64,000 nt of DNA from Ooceraea biroi (lineage: Eukaryota > Arthropoda > Insecta > Hymenoptera > Formicidae). Within the stretch, counting starts at the first letter, position 1. Every line of letters begins with the position of its first letter. The stretch is from assembly GCF_003672135.1 (NCBI RefSeq), contig NC_039506.1:21174497-21238496 (forward strand), in the 5' to 3' direction. This document shows, piece by piece, positions 9,733 through 22,809 of the stretch. Below the pieces are notes generated by a model that was given only the letters and a program-made list of their open reading frames with translations, was not told where the DNA came from and did not search any database. The translations under genes were made by a program, and so were the position numbers.

Positions 9733-12404
9733 TTACAACGTAAAGGGGTATATAGTGGACTGTGTTTTTCTTTGACAATTCTTGAAACGGCAATGGATCG
9801 CGAGGTTGAACCCCGGAGTCGTACAAGGAAAGGCACGTCTATTTTCAGTCACAGAGGCATTAAACATTATTATCCGCGAGGATATAGACTATTGTCTGTA
9901 CATTGCGTGACGTAAGCGACTCGCCACGGATAATGCTACTATTGTAAACTAGGTCTATCCATCATTTTCATGACACCGCTTATTCTCTGGTCTGTAAAAA
10001 TGAGAAGAAAGATCGAGACCGATTCGCAAACGTGACGACGATTTCAAGCGCGCGTACAGAGGAAAGCTCTCCGGCGTGGTTAATGACGCCCATGGAAACC
10101 ACCATAGAGATGTCATTTTATCATGTTGCGCGCCGAAGAACGCGCAACAATGGCAGAGAAAACTACAAGTCGGAAGCCGGGAAGACCCATATTTCAATAC
10201 TTCGAAACTGGGACATCCAATGCGCTATTTCGCAGCCTGGAAACAGAGAAAAACACGGCGTTGTACGTTGGAAATGTAGCCTGCCTTCGCACGATGTAAA
10301 ATCATTGCTTCCGACTCGGATTCTTTCTCTTCTTTGCGATCTGGCGCGAGGCCATCAATAACGCAACGTGCATCCAATTTAGTCCAATGTCCAATTTTTT
10401 TCAAAAAATTAAAATCGCAAAGTGTGAGCGCAAACGCGCGTCAGAAGGGGTAACGGTTGGCACACAGAGGCACTGCGGGGCGATACGGGCGCGATTGCGC
10501 ATGCATGACCGAAGATATATAACATTGCGTTTGCATGGATACTCTAATTTCCGATATACCTACTAATGAAATGGACCGCGCAGCGTCAATGGCTAAATCG
10601 TGTGTGGATTAAATAGCCGTGCACAACAACCCCCCGTGCCTTTCGCCACGAATGATTCGTTTACGCACGGCGCGGGGATAAGCGAGCACGCCAAGTGAGT
10701 TAAAGCGATAGAGAGACGGCACGGACGATCATTGCGATCGCAGTCGATCGACTGCGTGCCGATACGCACCACAATTTCCACGCTTCTGGTAACGCGATTC
10801 AATAATATCGATATCCCGACGGCGCCTATCATACCGTTAATGAGCGTGCGTTAAAACGAAATCGCGAGCGCATTCGTTCTCCGCAGTGTATCTCGCAAAG
10901 TCAAACGGTGTAAATTGACGCTCGTCCCTCTTACCACCTCACTGCTGCTACTGCCGTGATCGATAATTCCACGAATAATGCAAACTAATCGGGCAAATGT
11001 GCACTTTACGCTTATGCGGATTCAATCCCGCGAGTAAGACTGGGAGGCGAGGCGAGAAAATCAAATTCTCAATCGAGCAATCGATCGGTCACCGCAAATA
11101 CAAGCCCGCACGGTGTTTCGCTCTCTCCCACTCGCTGCCGCAAAAAAGAATATCCCGGTGAATAATATCAATGGGGATGCACGTCGTAACGATAAATAAA
11201 GTAGTAATAGTAATTTATCGTGAACCATAGCGCACGCTGTTTTATCGGCCTCTATGTACGCCATTTACTGACGATCCTGCCAAGCGGTTATAGGTGTTCA
11301 CAGGTGCCGGAAAATATGATACTAATAAAAATAATGGGGCACGATATTACAGCGACGCGGAAAGGGTGGTCGGTGAATGGCTCTTCCAAGTCGCACGGGC
11401 GCCGCGTGAAACCAAGCCGAGATACCGCGAAATTTTTATCGAACTCATGGAGATTAAAGCGAGACGCGCGGTTGTCAGAGTGCACAGTTTAAATTTTCGA
11501 CGATCCGATCTCCTCTAAAATGTTAAAAGCATTATCGAAATTGTAATATTGGGATCCGATTTCATATGCGAGAAATCGCTTTACGAATACGAAAGCTCGT
11601 GATCCCGATTCTGCATCAATTCCGCTGTATTTAGTTGCCAGCTGTCGCGCTCCAAGATTAGCAACGGCGATGCGGATTAAAATATGACTCCAAGAGAGAA
11701 AAAAGTGATATTTCGATGCACTCTTGAAATAAGCATCGATGCATTTCGGGAGTCCTACGAGTCACCTTCGTTCAATATCCGGCGCGGCTTCGCAGGCGGA
11801 CGTATGACTTATACATTCGCCGATTGATTCACAACGTCTTTAAGAGGAACCGCGCGTGGGACGTACTTCCTGCAGCTTCACTAATTATTACAGAAGTCCT
11901 CGTAAGGCGAGAGCTGGCCGGACGTAGCCGGATTAACCGATCCGAGAATAGGTCAGCGTATTTTATATTTTATCGACGAAGGAGGGATGGGCGGTGTACG
12001 GTATATATCATCGCGCGCCGGAAAACGTGGGCTCTTGGCGTTTAATTAAAGTCGTCCGTTCAAGAGTTAACTCGGGAAACGTAAATCTGGCGCGCGCGGA
12101 TGCAACAATCGCGACCATCTCCTCGCGGGCAAATGAACATCTCGCTGAAATAACAGCGCGGACACACGCACGCATACTCGGTTCTTACGCGAGACCGGCG
12201 GCGCTATGGAAATTATCCCTTTATCCGATTAAAACGCAAGAAACTCGTTCTCCGGTCAGCGCCGCTTTCCGCGCCGCATGTTGCGCGACTTGCTCCGCGG
12301 AATCCGACGTAACAGATCCGAGCATCGAAAGAGCGTGCTCTAATTTCATCACAATTGCAAAACACGAGCGCTCGCAGTTGCCTCTCTCTTTCTCTCCTTC
12401 GCAG
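9733..12404. other. No gene seen
   Basis: Scattered frames of up to 109 codons. A good minus-strand acceptor ('ctcatttttacag', near 9993-10010) is followed only by a few codons before a stop. No repeats beyond short stems and nothing recognisable. Confidence 0.55.
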
Positions 12405-12680
12405 CAGCCACCGAAAGAGATGTACGACCGACAAGACGACGATTCTCAGGAAACTCAGGAGAATAGAATCTCGTATCATGACGTCCTCCCCTTTTTTGGA
12501 GGACCGAGACCGGATACTGAAGTGGTCGCGAGGATGGTCAGCATTTGGCAATCATCCCCGCGGATAGACCGCGTCGGTCGCGCGGTTCGCCGCGCGGCAG
12601 ATATGATTACGCAACGCTCCGGACGGCGCGTATGCGGATCATCCTATAGCGCACGCATACATATCGGGCATTGTGCATAG
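12405..12680 (+). CDS. Candidate terminal exon, unknown protein (weak)
   Basis: A long C/T tract (12379-12400) ending 'tctccttcgcag' makes a strong acceptor with AG at 12403-12404. The frame after it runs 91 codons to TAG at 12678-12680 and begins QPPKEMYDRQDDDSQETQEN. The N-terminal part is acidic and Gln-rich. The middle is mixed (PFFGGPRPDTEVVARMVSIW) and the tail is Arg-rich. The frame is also open upstream of the acceptor back to a GTG at 11994, and an antisense frame covers 12213-12551, which weakens the case. No domain is recognised. Confidence 0.22.
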   Translation, partial: QPPKEMYDRQDDDSQETQENRISYHDVLPFFGGPRPDTEVVARMVSIWQSSPRIDRVGRAVRRAADMITQRSGRRVCGSSYSARIHIGHCA

Positions 12681-15035
12681 CCGCCCTCACCTCGGTTATC
12701 TTAATTACATCTGTAATGCATACCGCGGTAACGTCGGCACGGAACACACGTAGGCGCCGCGCGCGCACACGCACGCGTTTACTCGCCCGGCGTTCTCACG
12801 CGTACACCTACGTCCGAGCGAGCACACACGCGCACACGTGCGGTTTTAATGTGTGTATGTGGCCGTAACGCGCATCGATGTTCCCCTTCGAGTTCCGTTG
12901 CCGACTCGGTCCATCGGATCGAGTTCCGCGCGCGAGTGCGCGAGAGGCATACATGCATACGTATGTATGTATCAAAGGCATGCACACGCGTGCACGCAAG
13001 TTTGTCACAACGCGCCGCGCCTCATAATTGCATTGCATACAAGCCTCGTATCTATCTCTATCCTTTCTCTCTCTTTCTGTGTCTCCCTTTGTCTGCTGCC
13101 CTTTCTTCCTCCTCCTTCGCCAATCCACCGGGTGTAAATCATAATGCGCTACAGTAACCCACATTTGCGGCTCGCGTATATGGTAATAAGAATACCGTAA
13201 TGGAAGAGCAGTCGATGGTCAATAATACGGGAAAAGGGGGAACAAAACCGCAAGCGCGCTCGCAATCGCGCTTGCTCGCACGCGGTGCCAAACGATTTCA
13301 CGCTGTCGCGAATGTCGGCCGTTAACGCGCTCTTTTTTCGCTTTTTTGAATTTTTTTTGTACGTTTTCTCTTTGCGGCGCGCGTTTTTCTCGATACGATG
13401 GGTCGCGTGACATGTACAGCGTGTGCGCGGCGTGGACACGCGAACACGGAAGAGAAGAGGAAATCTCGCTCGTTACACGCCGCAGCATCGCGCCGCTGCC
13501 GCTTCGTGCATCCAACGCGTCCGCGATAAAGTGCGAGAGAGAGAGAGAGAGAGAGGGCGAGGGAGGGAGGGAAAATCCTCTCGGTCAAAGATGCAACCGA
13601 TTTTATGGTCGGGTTGCGATTCCGCGCGGTGACCGCATTTTCCGCGTGATTCATGGCGAGCGACATACGCGCGCTCGTTATTTGCGCTCTGCAAGCACTC
13701 CAGGCGGAATCGAGCGGCCGAGAAACGCGACGCGTCGAGTCAAGCGGAGATGAGAACGACGACGCGCTTAATCACGATCGGAATCACGAATCGACGCGAC
13801 GCGGACATATTTTAGTAACGTAAAGAGGGCCGTTTTACCCGAGAAATCGGATATTACGCGACACATGATACACCACGTAGACGGCTACGTTAATAAAGTG
13901 CTAAAGCGAATTATGTTCGCGCTTGTCCCGAGGGATAATATCGTACGTCGAATGTAGGGCAATCTACAAGCGATGAGTAATGCGAAAGCGATGAAAATCG
14001 AACCGAGGAAATTCCGCATTTCGGGTATATCTCTAGAAGCGCAACCAGTGAGGAAAAGCGCAGGATGCGCAAAATTTCCGACTTGAATAGCGAGATGCTT
14101 GGAAGCTCTCCGCTCATTACTTTAGCAAGTGCGCTCTTCCTGGAGAGCAACAACAATGCTAATTATAATCGCCGCAACGTGCAGCAACAAGTATATTATC
14201 GCGGCGAGTCGTACGATTGTTAAATAAAACGCGAGTGCTTCCGCGGGCGGACGCTGCGGGCGCTTTTTAACAATTTAAACGCGCTAAGCAGCGCGCGGGC
14301 GGACCGAAAGTTTTAATCAAAGGAAACGCAGGGTTATTATTCGCATCGTCACATCGCGCCGGGTCCCTTTGTACCGCGTGGAAATTAACGCGAGCATATT
14401 TGGATAATTTTCACGTCGATTTTATCCTTTGTCCCGCGCCTCGAACGAGCAAAATTGCTGGACGAATTCAACCGCGAGGATGAAAAAAAATACGCTCCGC
14501 CAAAAAAAAGCGCGCTCTGGCCCAACCGCAAGTTTCTTTTTATCGTTCGTACTGTATTACCCAGTTTCTGGTCTCTTTGTGCCGTTGCCGCTCATATAAA
14601 TAATAATTAGCGTAACTCGGTCAGCAGCGCGAATATTATAAATTACATAATGAGCTTCGCTAGAGTTACGTGAAACTTCTCGTTGTCGTTGTGTTTTCCG
14701 CAATAATGAGAAAGTTCATCCCGTTATTGTCCATCGCCGGTTTTTTTCCCTCCCTACGATGTAATTACTTTATCCCGACGTGCAAATTTACTGTACATTA
14801 ATCTCTCTTCCGCGTCGGATTAATTTTTATTGGCCCTTCGCGATCGAACGCCACAGCATGGTCCCGTTGATTCGCTCGCCGTTCGTTCATCAGCGGCAAA
14901 TCTCTTTTGAATGTGAGATTTTACAACAAGCGAGACACTGTGAGTGTCAGACGGCGCATTAAGAAGAGATCGACGAATCGCTGCGAGCATGTGCCGAGAT
15001 AATTAGCGGGCCCCTCGTGACGTGTTCCTTATATA
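12681..15035. other. No gene seen; low-complexity tracts
   Basis: Contains alternating GC/AC tracts at 12750-12840, a pyrimidine tract at 13056-13120 and the GA array below. Frames across 12779-13753 on both strands are driven by these. The rest is plain sequence. Confidence 0.6.
13535..13556. repeat. (GA)n microsatellite
   Basis: Eleven GA units followed by an imperfect GGGA-rich tail to about 13571. Confidence 0.95.
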
Positions 15036-15073
15036 CAGCGTGCAGCCCCCAGCATCGTGCGTGGGACACCCTG
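15036..15073. repeat. Short TA-flanked CAG...CTG remnant (tentative)
   Basis: Fourteen bases, TGGGACACCCTGTA (15062-15075), are identical to the right end of the 451-bp foldback at 26155-26605. A CAG preceded by TA occurs 38 bp upstream at 15036. This looks like a residual terminus or internally deleted copy of the same family. Only one end matches convincingly. Confidence 0.4.
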
Positions 15074-18067
15074 TATTTAAGGTATGATTAATTATTGACT
15101 GGAAGCCGCAGTGAAAGAGAGGGAGAGACAGAGAAAGGGATGCAACGAGCGCGAATAGTTGAATTCTCCCTCGCCAGCGTGCATGTGCGTGTGCGTATAT
15201 ATACGCGCGTAATTGCTTGGTTTCCATCGCAGCCGGGTATAGTTACAGTTACCGCTCGAAAGGGAAAACGAAGTATGTACGCTGCAACGAATAATCCGCT
15301 CGATCACCCGGTTCACGCCATGCGATGGCATGCCACGCCGCGAGAACGATCGATGCCACGCTCGTTTCTTCCTTGCCGAGGAACCGCCAGCGGCATATAC
15401 CTCGCGCCGAATTTTCAATCATTAAGCACGGTAACACGCGTCGTTACGTCCAATATTGGGCATACGCAAACGCGACCGCAATCGTGGCACGGGGGACGAG
15501 GAGCGAGCACGCGGGGAGGTGGAAAAAAGCCCAGTGCGCGGAGTTAAACGGTAATATAATCTCGTTTCGGGTTGCCGACAAATGGAAACCCGAAAAACGG
15601 CCGCGTTGCCCTGATAGGGAAACTTGGAAATGGCCATCAAGCAAAATTTCATTGCAGCATCGCAAATACGATTTTTATATATGTATTCTTTTTTTTAATT
15701 TTTTTCCCGTACATTGCATTTTTGTGGAAATTGCACGCGACCATCCACCGTGAGCGCGCGCCGGGTAAATATGAAAAATAAATCGTGTTCCCGCGCACAC
15801 GTTGTGTCCGGTGCTCGCGGTGTCTTACACGCGCAAGCCGCCCTTAAAAAAACTGGTCCCACGCACAAGCGTGCTGAAAATAAACGGCTCGTATCTCACC
15901 GCGCCGGTATTCAGCTCAATTCCAGCCCGCCCGACGCACTTTTGCCTCCTTTGTGCCCGCTTCATTGTCTCGCGGCGCACGTTGGCGAACGTGCACGTTG
16001 GAACAGGGAGGCCGACTCGAGCGATCCGACTGCACGTAAGGTTGATTATAAATATCGCAACGCCTGCATTCCGGGCGTGGTCAGTCGAATGTATAAATCA
16101 TCTTGTCGCTGAACGGGAGGGGGGGGGGAGGCGCTCATTGTGGCGACGATGCACGAATAACGAAACCCCGATCCCCTTGCCGAAATTACTCGCACCCCGA
16201 AATTGCCGCGGGAAAAGTTGACTATTTGTCGGCGCGTGTTACGGGAAATTCGTGAGACTGATACGCGCTCCGATCGTGCCCTAATGGACGACGATTCGAG
16301 CAATTACAGGAACGCGGAGAACACATCCGAGTTATCCGGGCAATATTGGGTGTCGTGCGAACGACACGTTTTCGGTCGGCGATAACAGCTGGCGATGCGG
16401 CCCCGGATCGTTTACCCGACGTCAAAATTGTTAACTTTGTCAGGAGGAATGATAGCCCCGCAACGTTTCCGTTATATAGGAAGAATGTTACGACGAATGT
16501 TTAACTAATCGACAAATATCCGCCACTACTCGAGAGAGGTTCTCTCGAACAGACATCCCTCTCTCTTCTCGAGAAAGGGATGTTAGTCGATGCGTACAGC
16601 GAAGAAACGGGGATGAGTCAGAGTCAGAGTAGAGTTCCGGTGTTAAGCGACGTAATCGGCCGCGGATCTCCGCGAATCATGTGAGCTTAATTCTCGATAA
16701 ATCAAGCGACCGCGCCCGAGCACGTTCCCGAGGGTCGGCGCGTGTTCTCGGGGTCCTTTCTCGCTCGGTTGGTGGGAAGTTGGTAGCGGACGGGCTTCCT
16801 TTCACGCTCTCGAACAATATGTAGGCAAAGTTGGTGCAAAGTTTCGCCCGTCCGTGGCGCGCAAGGTCGGGCAAGTTCCGGCGAAGCGAGGCGAGGCGAG
16901 GCAGCGAAGAGCTGAAAGAGAGGACGCGTTTCTCTCTGTTCGGCGCTAGTTTCAGGTTCTTGCGAGCCGCCCCTTTCATCCCCGCTCTCCACTCCGCTCC
17001 CACCGGAGCCGAGCGGTTTAAGCAAGGCGTTAAATAGCTCGCAAGTTCCACCCTTTGGGGTGAAACAGTGTGGTTCGAGTGAGAACCTGCCAGGTTACGC
17101 GCGGGCGCGCACGCCACCGGAAAGTCGCCCTTAAACCGCCGAGCGCCGACGACCCACGACGACATCACCCTTGCTTGCGTCACCCGCGCGTGTACCACCC
17201 GCCTGTACAGTGCCTATCACGATCGCCCATGTCGGATCGGTGTTGTACAAACTGTGCACACTGACGCACACTTGAAACATCCCCGCGTACACGCACGTTC
17301 ATCCCTTCACGGTTTCGCGTGCCTGTCACTCTTTTTCCACGTGACGCGTGTTCGCTGACGATCGATCGTCGTGAAAGGCTTTGTGACGAGCAGAAGCGGT
17401 CTCTTTGGAGGTCCTTGCTATTTTTGATAAGCGATAAGTATCATAAAAATTGATTTCGCTTCTCCACGTTTCGATAACAAAAGTAATGTCAAATGGCCAA
17501 ATTTCCAGCGTTCTGCGTGCCGAGCCGCGATCCCGGATTCGATTTACGGTTACGAGCGTCCCCGCGATTTCCTACTGGATATTCAAACATAAAACGCAAG
17601 AACGTCACCACATTCCAGCTGGTGACGTTATACCCTCTTAACCAGCGCGACACGTGGAAGACCGCTTTCGGGCTTGCACGCACCCCAAACGGGGGAATTA
17701 ATTCTGCGTCTGTAAACGTAACGTGGAATGGAGAACACATGTGCACACATATTGGATCGCGAGTGTCCACACCGACTGGTAAACGTGTGCGTATACGTTA
17801 CGGACGTATCGTCAAAGGACGCCAACACGCACTTAGCGCGTCCACGAAAGGGGTGACTGGGGGGCGCGCGGATACTCTCGCGGACGTTACCGGCTTCTCG
17901 ACAAAATTATGATCCCGTTCGGTTTGCGCTGTCGGCCGGCCGTGATTGCATAACAATGAGGGGGATTCCGGGAATTGCTTTTACGTGTCTGGAATTGCTC
18001 AGAGGGCCACAATAGCTTCGCGGTACTGCATACCTGCTGCCAGCTGACGGGCAGGCGGGACGAGTCA
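15074..18067. other. No gene recognised; CpG-dense 16.7-17.3 kb
   Basis: The frame 15095-15547 (150 codons) begins at TTG, but an acceptor-like 'tttccatcgcag' lies inside it near 15230. Overlapping antisense frames argue against coding. 16680-17260 is very GC- and CpG-rich with frames open on both strands; it could be a 5' UTR or promoter of an unseen gene, but no core promoter motif or exon can be fixed. Poly-G occurs near 16120-16132. Confidence 0.5.
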
Positions 18068-18160
18068 GGGGGCAACAGAGGGGTAAGAGAGAGAGAGACA
18101 CACAGACCTGGGGAGGGGGAGGAAAGGGGGCCGAATGCGGCAGGAGTGGGCGGACGGGGG
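18068..18160 (+). other. G-rich, G-quadruplex-prone tract
   Basis: Seven runs of three to five G lie on the + strand within about 90 bp. The tightest cluster is 18110-18130 (GGGG, GGGGG, GG, GGGGG). It includes a short GA run at 18087-18099. No gene can be tied to it. Confidence 0.65.
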
Positions 18161-18540
18161 TGGCCGGTGGTGGCTTGAAGGGTATGGAACGCGGACCGGG
18201 CATTATGCGTCATTGGGTAATCTGGCGAACGATTCAATCGAAGCGGCTGGCATGTCGAGCATGTGGACATAATGGAGCATCCCGTCTCTGCGCGATAAGC
18301 GCGTGTGTAACCAACGCGCGCGTCGCAACCCTCCGGATGCTCCGCTGCCGCCCACGCACGCTCGCGCGCGCGCTATCGCGAGACCGGCGATGAGAATCCC
18401 GAGGGTCATCCCCCGCCTCACTCTCACGGAGGGTGCAACGTTCGCAGCAGTGGACGCCGCGTTGCGTCCTACCCTCCTTCGAGCTGGCGAACCTCCGTGA
18501 ACTCAAATAGAATCTCGGCAGCCGCCTCGTTCGGCGCTGA

Positions 18541-18792
18541 TCGATCGTGCGACTCTCGGTATTTAATCAGCAGTCGGACTGGAATAAGCTTTGCGATAGC
18601 AGCGACAAGTGTTGCTGGTTTATATACAACGAGCACGGTACCGCGTCGCTTTGTTACTTCGATCATCTTTCTGGTCACCTCTTCATGGTGCACGCGTGTA
18701 TAAACCGCGTTGAGGGAAATTTCGGAAAATTTCGCTCACCGCAACGAACCGCGAACGCGCGGTACTTAACCGGTCGGGCGGAGAAAAAATAA
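18541..18792 (+). CDS. Cys-containing hypothetical ORF / exon (weak)
   Basis: An open frame of 83 codons follows a TGA at 18538-18540 and has no ATG near its start, so if real it would be an exon. 'gtatttaatcag' (AG 18569-18570) could be its acceptor. The middle part is unlike the Arg/Ser-rich chance frames around it: it has Trp and paired Cys (SDWNKLCDSSDKCCWFIY) and a segment SLCYFDHLSGHLF. 'atg|gtgcac' near 18690 is a poor donor. No family is recognised, and the evidence is composition plus a modest acceptor. Confidence 0.18.
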   Translation, partial: SIVRLSVFNQQSDWNKLCDSSDKCCWFIYNEHGTASLCYFDHLSGHLFMVHACINRVEGNFGKFRSPQRTANARYLTGRAEKK

Positions 18793-21700
18793 TTAAAGCG
18801 CGCGCGGGGTAGAAAGCGCGTGGGGTTCTCGCAGTTTCCAACTTTCGCGAAATTACCTGTTGGCTGGCAGGCGTAGAAAAAGCGGCCGCAGGAAATTGCA
18901 TCGTCGCGGCCGTAGCGACATGGTGGAACCACCGAGCGAGCAGCCGACCGGTCGGCCGGCCGGCGGAGATAAACACGACGGCTGAAACGAGCAATTGCCG
19001 TTTCTCCCGTGAAATAATTAACGAAACTTTGCTTCCAACGTCGTTAATTATTTCGGAGCGCAGTAGTATCAGCTCGCGCAGCTCGGTATCTTCAATTTCG
19101 CTCCGCCAACCCCGAGACGGACAACAGTTTTATCGTCGCGCTATCTTCTTGCGGGCACATCGAAGTATCACGACTCCTGTACTCTCGAAAAAGCATCTCT
19201 CGCCTCGCCGATTGATTTACCCAGGGATTTTGATTAATCCGGTCCCACTCTCGGACTTAATCAAGTCTCCAAAATTGAGTTCCAGAACGGAGACGGTCGG
19301 CGAGGCAGCCCAAAAGCTGAAGGCACCCAGCGAGTTCTCGGTGTGTTTCCACATGTGCGTGTAGGTTGTCGTGTGCGACTACTGGTACGCGTGTTCAATT
19401 TCCGATAGTTACGACAGACCAGCGGCTGCAAAGGGTAGTGACAAAGTTCAATTTCAGTGGCGTAAACTGCCGACCGGTCGGCGCGGTTGCACTCGGTAGC
19501 TTTGTCGGCGCGTAGCGTGGCGAATTTCCTCCCCGAGTTTTCCCGGGGCGGAAGCGCGCGATACGGAGAAGAGAGAAGCGGAACATCGCCAAGAAATCCA
19601 GTCACTTCGTCACAGGCAGCGTGACAGCTCATCGGGCTGACGGCGGGACGGGAAGGCGGAGGAAAATCCCATTTTCCAATTCCGGCTAACGGCGAACGTC
19701 GTCGGTCGCGAATCGGCGAACTGAATTTGTTTCATATTCACTCGCGCGGTCCTCCCGGCGACGCGCGTCAATGTCGAGCGGAGTCGAAGCAATCCCGAGC
19801 GTCTTGACGTTGACGACACGTGCGACGACGTCGAGCGATCTCCTTATTCCTCGTGTTTTCGACAATAAAACTGGGGCGAATGTGCGTGAAAGCGCGGAAA
19901 ACGGCTTTTCGAGTTACTGTGCATTTCCACGCACAAGAAGGGGGTCCGAAAATAGATCGACTTGGCGTCGTAAAACAGCGGAGCTTACTGCTCCTCGTGC
20001 GCGGCACGCATTACAAGCAAGCCGCTTTTAGTGCCCTGCGTTTTACGTATTCGTGGAAGGCGAAGTGGACTTCGGGAAAACGCTAATGTAGCCGGCCACG
20101 ATCACCGGTTCCGAGCAGGAAGCTCGGAAATCACCGCGATTTCAATCAGACGCCATTACGTCGGCCAGTTACGCCGCTGTCCGCAGCTTTCAGCTTTCCT
20201 CGCGGTTGGCGTACGTGAAGTACGGCTCGTACCGACGACGATAACGAAACGGGAAAAATATTGCGCGTCGCACCACCGTTATTCACCGAGAACCTCGGCA
20301 GTAATCTTTAGCGCGAATGTATACCTGTGGAGCGCGTGGAGGACGGAAAATGGAGGATGACGATTTCGAAACGAGCCTCGTTCCCATAAAAGTGCCTACA
20401 GAGAAAAACGATACGATATAACCTGCTGCTTTACTAACTTACCTCGCACACTCGGAGAATGCAAGTACGCAGAATCCGAGTAATTCAAGTACTACGAGAT
20501 GCGTTATGTATCTAGTCGACCCGATGGTGAAACAGTCAACGACTAATCAACAATAGTAGTCGTTAAATGTCGGGTGACCTATGACGGACCTCTCAAGTGG
20601 TCCTCAAAACTCTCCCGCAGAGAGACAATCCTTTCGAGACCCGCGCTAACATTCCCTTTGAAGGGGTGTGCTTTGCTAGCACGCATCACTCGAGAAACAC
20701 GAGCGATGTGAATATTCCCTTGAAGCGTCCTGCGAGTCCGCTTTCCACCTTGTGATCTCACACGTTATCGAAGATTTGCTGTGATCAGCGATACGCACGA
20801 GGAAGATAAACGAGTCCCCTCGTCAAGCGTATCAATTTTCAATTTTCTCCTCCAATCGCTCGATTGGCGGAGCGAATATCGACGCGTCGTTGACTCGCGA
20901 GGGCTTAACTATTAATTGATCGGCACAAAGAGGAAAATTCCGAAAACTGGAATTCCGGTAATCTCGATATGGATCCCAGCAGCGCTCGAAGGACAAAAAA
21001 AATACAAAGGAAAGCAGTTTCGGAGAGTTCGGAGGAACGTTTTTGTTAACGCGAGTCCGGTTGACGTTTAGCACGACGTAGCGACGTTTCCAGGCACCGC
21101 ACCGGCGACGAAAGAATTCAATATGGTCCGGAGAGGCCTCTCCTCTCGCGGAGAATGGAATTACATTTCCATTATATTTCGGGTATTCGCATTCGAATCA
21201 CATGGACGACTCCATTTCTCTCCGTGTCACGGACCCTAACCCGCGCCGAAGGCATCCGGCACCCTCGTCGCGCGGCTGCGTTGGATGCTCGCCCCTTGTC
21301 GAACAACCAGCCGCTCTACAGAGAAACAGGAAGGAGAAAGAGAACGAGAGCATGAGACAGAGGACGGTCAGAAGGTCCCGCGGAGCGAACGAGCTCGCCA
21401 TAAGTCATCCCGCCTTCGATATTAGCGGGGACCAGGCGCACCCGCGCGACCCTTCGCTCGGGTATATCCTTGCCGCACCCTCTGGTCCCCGTGGTCCAGT
21501 TTCCCATATTGATATCGACTAATCTTACGCGCGTATAGAGTCTCATACACCGCCACGCGGGGGGTGGAGGAGGAAGAGGATGACCGGTACGAAGAGAGTA
21601 TTAGTCGGCGTCGTCCCGTCGAGACCCCGAGAGGGCCATTTATCTCGCATTTGCGAGAGACAGTGGCGCGAGAAGAACGCGCGGCGCACCGTTGACTTTT

Positions 21701-22809
21701 ATGGATGGACCGGCGTTTACCGGCTACAACACGTATACATGTATAACGCAGGGCGTGCATGCACGCGTATGCCGTGGCTAGCGCGTCGTTACCGGAGGGA
21801 TAAACGGCACAGGGTATATCTCTGTTCAGCGTCGCGCGAGCGTTTTCGGCCTCATCGGAGCAGCGAGACTGGGGAAGAAACGCAAACCGGTCACCGGGGA
21901 GCGATTCTTCCACGCGCGCGGTCGTCGACCGCTACATTTTACGCTCCCCCCCCTCGACAGTAATATCTGTCGCGGGGTTCGTTTCCGCGAATGCTCGGGC
22001 TTACGCCGGCTAAATATGTTGAATGACGCTCACACGCAGTCGGCAAATTACACTTTACAATACGGAAACATGTAATACAATTCATCGAACGATGGATGGA
22101 GAACGAGAGAAAACGAACATGCGTTCGTTCAGGGGATGAATTACCCGTGCTGCGCTGCATACGCACGCACACGCGATCCCTTTTATACGCGGCTGATGTA
22201 TCAGAACAAAAGTATCAGAAACACGTATTACAATGACCTATATTCGCTTTTTCCAATGGGAGTTGCTTATACCCATGTGAAACAAAAGTTGCAAAGCATG
22301 CCCTATATTCGCTAGAAATTATGATCCATTTTTCCGCCAATTCGCTGCAATGGGTAAACATTACGTTTCCCGTTGACTTCCTCGGAGTCGCGTCACGTCG
22401 AGGAAGCACGTCGAGTGTCCCGGCTAAACGTTATAATTAAAAGAGTAATTATGGGAATTTGTGTTAACGACTTTCCCAGCATCCGCACAACGACGACGCC
22501 CCGTGCTTCGTCTCCCGTACTTTACGACGCGATTAAAAACTTCTCTTCCCGATAGACCTTTGCTCCAATTATCGGCGCATCGTCCGCGATTTTACACAAT
22601 CGACCGGCATGATAAAAAAACGGAATTCTTCTAGGGAAATCGATTAAGGCAAGCGTGCGAAGGCTTCCCTGAAATTCTTAACGTGCACCGTTAAATCAAT
22701 TTAATTTACGCGTGTTTGTTGGGCTTTGTCCGAAAATAGGACACGCAAAAAGTATCACTTAACTCAGACAAGGATCGATGGGACCGTATAGATCTCCGTA
22801 ACAGTGATT
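18793..22809. other. No gene seen
   Basis: Frames of up to 163 codons overlap on both strands (18675-19632, 21198-21963) in CpG-rich DNA. A minus-strand 'gcgag|gtaagttag' donor near 20440 follows only about 35 open codons with no start. A weak stem (cccga...tcggg) lies at 20520-20575 and a 14-bp palindrome GGAGAGGCCTCTCC at 21130-21143. Nothing recognised. Confidence 0.5.

Noticed and set aside
16677..17198. 173-codon minus-strand frame in GC-rich DNA
   Set aside because: Several other frames on both strands are equally open here. The composition is Arg/Ala/Ser-rich and there is no start or splice support beyond a C/T run.
20400..20540. Minus-strand exon ending at 'gcgag|gtaagttag'
   Set aside because: Good donor, but the open frame is only about 35 codons, has no Met and has no plausible acceptor.
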